This document shows, one piece after another, positions 22,088 through 25,474 of a stretch of 25,474 nt of DNA. How positions within the stretch are numbered: position 1 is the first letter of the stretch; every line of letters begins with the position of its first letter. This stretch comes from an uncultured Porphyromonas sp. (GTDB lineage Bacteria; Bacteroidota; Bacteroidia; Bacteroidales; Porphyromonadaceae): NCBI GenBank assembly GCA_900539765.1, contig UQDF01000030.1:1-25474 (forward strand). Reading direction: 5' to 3'. Below the pieces are notes generated by a model. That model was not told the DNA's origin. It did no database searches and saw only the letters and a program-made list of their open reading frames with translations. A program made the position numbers and the translations under genes.

Positions 22088-23152
22088 TTATGGGTTTACT
22101 ATAAATAGGTATCTCCGATCAGCGTAGCGCTCCATAGTCTCCAGTAGAGAGTCGTACGAAGCTCCCGCCAGCGACACTTCTAGTCGAGTCCCCTTGGGAA
22201 AAGCCTCTATGTCTGCGTCTAGCTCAGCGAGCGTCAGGGACGCTGTGCACGGTGCGGGTGGCATAGCCTTCGAAGCGCTCGCCTTGCGACGCCCCTGTGC
22301 CAAGCGACGCTGTAGGTCGATCGCAGCAAGGACGAGCGGTGTGGTAACGTGTCGGCTCCACCAACTCTCCCCTTGATGCTTGAGATAGAAGAGGCGCATC
22401 GCTCCGTAGAAGTTCTCCTCGTAGCGCACCCTGTCGACTGCCTGCTCCGACTCGCCTTTGTAGTGTAGTACTGGTGTCGGGAGATAATAGTTGTGGTAGC
22501 CCGCCCGCTCTATTGTATAGCAGAGGTCTATATCCTCGCCATACATAAAGTAGCGCTCATCGAGTCCGCCCACCGCTTGGTACAATGCTCGTCGTAGCAT
22601 CAGGAAGGCTCCCGTCAGCACTGGCACCTGCTGTACCTCGTCTGGCGAGAGATGTCCCTGGTAGTAACCATTGAGCCACGCAGAGCGAGGAGCCAAGCGA
22701 TAGAGACGTGTGAAGCGACAGAAGCTATGCCACAGCGTAGGCACGCCCCGCTTGCACTCGGGGTGCATCGCTCCAGACTGGTTGATGAGACGAGGCCCCA
22801 CGGCTCCCGCCTTGGGATGGGTATGAAGGAAAGTCAAGCAGTAGTCGAGCGTCGACTCACCCACCAGCGTATCGGGGTTGAGTAGTAGGAGATAGTCGCC
22901 ACGCGCCTCGGCGATCGCTTGATTATTGCCACGGGCAAAGCCTCCATTCGTCGCGCTCTCCAGCAACTTAACCTTAGGCTCCGCGCCAAAGGCTGTGCGG
23001 AGGCGATCCATCGAGTCATCGCCCGAAGCATTGTCCAGCACGATCACCTCCACCTCTCCGTCCAGCCGACGACTGCTAGCTAGCACCGAGCGGACCGCCT
23101 CGATGGTCAGCTGCGGCACCTTGTAGTTGACTAGGACGACCGAGAGGAGCAT
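22088..23152 (-). CDS. Family 2 glycosyltransferase
   Basis: 354 aa, GT-A fold. Nucleotide-sugar binding DNASGDDS (40-47), the DxD-equivalent NPDT (92-95), and the acceptor-side GEDIDLCYTIERAG (205-218) with the likely catalytic acidic residue. This layout is that of WbbL/rhamnosyltransferase-like enzymes of O-antigen or capsule synthesis, but donor and acceptor cannot be told. About 90 C-terminal residues are basic, then non-conserved, with no clear membrane span. It sits between tyrS (19 nt) and udk (18 nt), not in a polysaccharide cluster. Confidence 0.94.
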   Translation of the reverse strand: MLLSVVLVNYKVPQLTIEAVRSVLASSRRLDGEVEVIVLDNASGDDSMDRLRTAFGAEPKVKLLESATNGGFARGNNQAIAEARGDYLLLLNPDTLVGESTLDYCLTFLHTHPKAGAVGPRLINQSGAMHPECKRGVPTLWHSFCRFTRLYRLAPRSAWLNGYYQGHLSPDEVQQVPVLTGAFLMLRRALYQAVGGLDERYFMYGEDIDLCYTIERAGYHNYYLPTPVLHYKGESEQAVDRVRYEENFYGAMRLFYLKHQGESWWSRHVTTPLVLAAIDLQRRLAQGRRKASASKAMPPAPCTASLTLAELDADIEAFPKGTRLEVSLAGASYDSLLETMERYADRRYLFIVNP

Positions 23153-23171
23153 TGGGATCTACCCTTTTGTG

Positions 23172-24482
23172 CTAGGCAGAGACGGTGATGAGGTAGTAGT
23201 TTTTCTTACCTCGCTGTACGATCAGATACTTGCCAGCGATCAGATCATCGGTGGTGACCACACGGTCTTGGTCTGCGACCTTCTCCTTGTTGAGGCTGAT
23301 GCCGTTCGAAGCGATCAGCTTGCGTAGCTCGCCCTTGGACTTAAAGATCGGCGCATGCTCTACTAGTAGATCTAGTAGCTTCACGCCGTCTGCCTGCTCT
23401 AGGAGCGTCCGGCCTACGTCGTAGTGCGGTACGCCTGCCATCACCTCCTTGAGTAGCTCCTCCGACATCTGACGCAACTGGTCGTGCGTATTGTTGCCAA
23501 AGAGTATCTGCCCGGCCGACATGCTCTGCTCGTAGTCCTCACGACCGTGAACCATAACCGTGAGTTGCTCGGCGAGCGTATGCTGTAGCAGGCGCTCATG
23601 CGGTGCCTGACGATGACGCTCTATGAGCGAGTCGATCTCCTCTAGCGGGATGCTGGTGAAAATCTTGACAAAGCGCTCAGCGTCTTCGTCCGATACGTTG
23701 AGCCAGAACTGACAGAAGGTGTAGGGCGACGTGTAGCGACGATCTAGCCATACATTGCCCTGCTCTGTCTTGCCAAACTTCGTGCCGTCAGCCTTTTTGA
23801 TCAGCGGACAGGTCACACCAAAGGCTTCACCCCCCTCGATACGGCGTATCAGCTCCGTGCCAGTCGTGATATTACCCCACTGGTCGGAGCCACCCATCTG
23901 CACACGACAGCCGTACTCACGATAGAGGTGCAGGTAGTCGTAGCCCTGGAGGAGCTGGTAGGAAAATTCGGTGAAGGAGAGTCCCGCCTCGGCGTTCGCC
24001 TCGAGGCGACGCTTGACGCTATCCTTCGCCATCATATAGTTCACCGTGATATGCTTACCGATGTCTCGGATGAAGTTGAGGAAGCTGTAGTCCTTCATCC
24101 AGTCGTAGTTGTTCAGGAGTAGTGCTTTATTGGGAGCGTCCGACTCAAAGTCGAGGAAGTGCCCCAGCTGTCGCCCGATGCACTCCTGATTGTGTCGGAG
24201 CGTATCCATATCTAGTAGGTTACGCTCTTGGGACTTCATCGAGGGATCTCCGATCATGCCCGTAGCTCCACCCAGTAGAGCTATCGGTCTGTGTCCAGCA
24301 CGCTGCAAGTGTCGTAGCATCATCACACCGACGAGGTGCCCGATGTGGAGCGAGTCAGCCGTCGGGTCAAAGCCCACGTAGGCAGTCGTCAGGTGCTCCG
24401 TGAGTTGCTCTTCGGTGCCTGGCATGATGTTATGAATCATCCCACGCGCCTTCAGTTCGCTAATCAGTGAGGAGTGGCTCAT
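23172..24482 (-). CDS. tyrS: Tyrosyl-tRNA synthetase
   Basis: Class I aminoacyl-tRNA synthetase charging tRNA-Tyr. 436 aa. Tyr-binding and ATP motifs: HIGH at 46-49, QLLQGYD at 177-183, GGSDQWGN at 198-205, and the KMSKS equivalent KFGKT at 235-239. The C-terminal 70 residues are the S4-like RNA-binding domain (KGELRKLIASNGISLN near 370). First gene of a five-gene minus-strand series with gaps of 16-28 nt. Its promoter is at 24510-24538. I see no T-box or other leader structure in the ~20-nt leader. Confidence 0.98.
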   Translation of the reverse strand: MSHSSLISELKARGMIHNIMPGTEEQLTEHLTTAYVGFDPTADSLHIGHLVGVMMLRHLQRAGHRPIALLGGATGMIGDPSMKSQERNLLDMDTLRHNQECIGRQLGHFLDFESDAPNKALLLNNYDWMKDYSFLNFIRDIGKHITVNYMMAKDSVKRRLEANAEAGLSFTEFSYQLLQGYDYLHLYREYGCRVQMGGSDQWGNITTGTELIRRIEGGEAFGVTCPLIKKADGTKFGKTEQGNVWLDRRYTSPYTFCQFWLNVSDEDAERFVKIFTSIPLEEIDSLIERHRQAPHERLLQHTLAEQLTVMVHGREDYEQSMSAGQILFGNNTHDQLRQMSEELLKEVMAGVPHYDVGRTLLEQADGVKLLDLLVEHAPIFKSKGELRKLIASNGISLNKEKVADQDRVVTTDDLIAGKYLIVQRGKKNYYLITVSA

Positions 24483-24509
24483 AGTTATTCTAATGTATTA
24501 CTTAGGTTA

Positions 24510-24538
24510 CAAAGGTACGAATAAATGATCACGAGCAA
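24510..24538 (-). promoter_or_regulatory. Promoter of the tyrS operon
   Basis: Minus strand TTG (24538-24536), 18-nt spacer, TACCTTTG (24517-24510). The predicted start near 24503 leaves a leader of about 20 nt before the tyrS ATG. Confidence 0.7.
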
Positions 24539-24650
24539 GCTCTATCCCACGCCCCTCTAAAATCCCCTAACGCTCTCGGAGGTGATGCAACCGCCACAAC
24601 AGCTTTATCGACCAGCCGAGACGATATGTGGTAGGGCAGCGTGGAAGTCG

Positions 24651-24683
24651 TTTGGAGCGTTGGAAGGCGATTTTGTACCTTTG
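24651..24683 (+). promoter_or_regulatory. Promoter of the marC-family gene
   Basis: Plus strand TTTG (24651-24654), 21-nt spacer, TACCTTTG (24676-24683), divergent from tyrS. The start is expected near 24690, about 40 nt before the ATG. Confidence 0.7.
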
Positions 24684-24728
24684 CAGGCGAAAGCTTTCCC
24701 CTAGTCACCGTTAGACGATATATTTATT

Positions 24729-25361
24729 ATGGAAAATCTTTGGAATAGTATCCTCGCAGACTTCGCGCACTTCACGCTGTCGAGCTTCTTTGCCACCTTT
24801 ATGATCCTCTTTGTCTCTATAGACATCATTGGAGCTATCCCGATCGCACTGAGTCTCAAGGAGAATGGTAAAGTCTTTCACCCTAGTAAGGTAGCTCTCA
24901 TCTCGGGCATCATGTTCATCGCCTTCCTCTTCATCGGAGAGCCACTGCTGGGCTTCTTTGGGGTGGACGTCTCGTCCTTTGCTGTGGCGGGTTCGATCGT
25001 TCTCTTCGTGCTGGCTGTCGAGATGATCTTCGGCATACAGGTCTTTCAGGACGACAATCCCTCGGGCAGTGCGGACATCGTACCGCTTGTCTTCCCGCTC
25101 TTTGCGGGTGCTGCCTCCTTTACCGCGATCCTGACGATGAAGTCTTCAGGGACGGCGACCTCGACGCTTTTCTTCGCTATCTTACTGAACGTCGTCTGTA
25201 TCTACCTCATGCTACGGACGGTGTCGCTGCTAGAGAAGTGGCTCGGGCAGGGCGGGATCTATATCTTGCGTAAGTTCTTCGGCGTCATACTGCTAGCTAT
25301 CTCGGTACGCTTCTTTATGGAGAACCTCATGATCATCCTCGATCCTTTTTTTAACAAGTAA
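24729..25361 (+). CDS. MarC family integral membrane protein
   Basis: 210-aa polytopic protein with about six hydrophobic spans. It begins with the family-typical amphipathic lead and a first membrane helix containing FVSIDIIGAIPIAL (about 27-40); the second half has FPLFAGAASFTAIL (about 120-133), the matching repeat-like Pro/Gly motif. MarC proteins were once tied to antibiotic resistance, a claim later withdrawn, and their substrate is unknown. It is a monocistronic unit with its own promoter and a strong terminator. A putative group IIC intron begins right after that terminator. Confidence 0.94.
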   Translation: MENLWNSILADFAHFTLSSFFATFMILFVSIDIIGAIPIALSLKENGKVFHPSKVALISGIMFIAFLFIGEPLLGFFGVDVSSFAVAGSIVLFVLAVEMIFGIQVFQDDNPSGSADIVPLVFPLFAGAASFTAILTMKSSGTATSTLFFAILLNVVCIYLMLRTVSLLEKWLGQGGIYILRKFFGVILLAISVRFFMENLMIILDPFFNK

Positions 25362-25369
25362 GGATCGTA

Positions 25370-25428
25370 TCATACAAAATGCGTAGAGGCTCATCCCAGT
25401 CGGGACGAGCCTCTACTTGTTTGTATGA
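25370..25428 (+). terminator. Terminator of the marC-family gene
   Basis: Arms 25383-25397 and 25402-25416 form a 15-bp stem with one mismatch (A/C) and loop AGTC, followed by TTGTTTG. Flanking TCATACAAA (25370-25378) pairs with TTTGTATGA (25420-25428), lengthening the palindrome. The second half of that outer arm overlaps the start of the putative intron. Confidence 0.8.
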
Positions 25429-25474
25429 CGGGCATGTCATACATCTGTGGTGAAAGTCCACACGGGGCGTAGTT
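25423..25474 (+). mobile_element. 5' end of a group II intron (class IIC-like), cut by window edge
   Basis: From 25423 the sequence starts GTATGACGGGCATG, which matches 11 of 14 positions with the first bases of the Oceanobacillus iheyensis group IIC intron as I remember it (GUGUGCCCGGCAUG). Next comes a hairpin TGTGG/CCACA with loop TGAAAGT, against a GGG/CCC stem with loop UGAGAGU there. GTATGAC (25423-25429) pairs with GTCATAC (25436-25442), as expected for the first domain I helix. It sits 6 nt behind an intrinsic terminator stem, the usual target of class C introns. No reverse transcriptase can be seen because the window ends. Confidence 0.65.

Noticed and set aside
24540..24650. Further regulatory RNA in the tyrS/marC divergent spacer (e.g. 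T-box)
   Set aside because: No T-box sequence or stable long stem is seen, and the predicted tyrS leader is only about 20 nt.

Overview
The window looks like a chromosomal segment of a Bacteroidales bacterium, most probably a Porphyromonas of the P. asaccharolytica/uenonis type. The evidence is an S46 dipeptidyl-peptidase, the order acpP-fabF-rnc, the near absence of Shine-Dalgarno sequences, and repeated Bacteroidetes-type promoter boxes (TTG or TTTG, 18-21 nt, then TAnnTTTG) ahead of several genes. The species is an inference. The content is mostly housekeeping. I found no CRISPR array, phage, transposase or toxin module. The last 52 bases look like the start of a group II intron.

Layout. 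Positions 1-3206 (minus): an AI-2E-type permease followed by dnaX, overlapping by 8 nt and ending in an intrinsic terminator. 3207-3569: tRNA-Pro(GGG) with its own promoter and terminator. 3570-4253: trmD, then about 460 bp of 55-bp hairpin-bearing repeats (4311-4690). 4716-9624 (minus): S46 peptidase, a DUF389 membrane protein and ispE. 9643-13519 (minus): recJ and recQ with overlapping ends. 13520-13903 holds no gene. 13904-16594 (minus): acpP, fabF and rnc, with strongly structured spacers. 16791-17378: purN on the plus strand. 17421-18743: a DUF2130 coiled-coil protein. 18958-19187: tRNA-Gly(GCC) preceded by a multi-helix leader or small RNA. 19266-19547: rpsO. 19695-24482 (minus): a close-packed series tyrS, glycosyltransferase, udk, TRIC-type channel and L,D-transpeptidase lipoprotein. 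24729-25361 (plus): a MarC-family protein with a strong terminator. Directly after that terminator begins what looks like the 5' end of a group IIC intron.

The genes fall into translation and RNA processing (trmD, two tRNAs, rpsO, tyrS, rnc), replication and repair (dnaX, recQ, recJ), lipid and isoprenoid precursors (acpP, fabF, ispE), nucleotide metabolism (purN, udk), envelope functions (L,D-transpeptidase, glycosyltransferase, S46 peptidase) and membrane proteins of uncertain role (AI-2E, DUF389, TRIC, MarC).

The most interesting signals are RNA-level ones. (i) dnaX carries a run of ten A with the E. coli-type in-phase A AAA AAG heptamer, and both shifted frames stop within ten codons, predicting a gamma-like product of 433-436 aa. 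(ii) A perfect 26-bp stem lies 29 nt upstream of rnc. (iii) A nested four-helix RNA starts near a promoter's expected start site and ends 5 nt before tRNA-Gly. (iv) A hairpin-repeat array shows compensatory arm changes. (v) A group IIC-like intron 5' end sits just behind an intrinsic terminator. All positions come from reading the sequence; no searches or folding programs were run.
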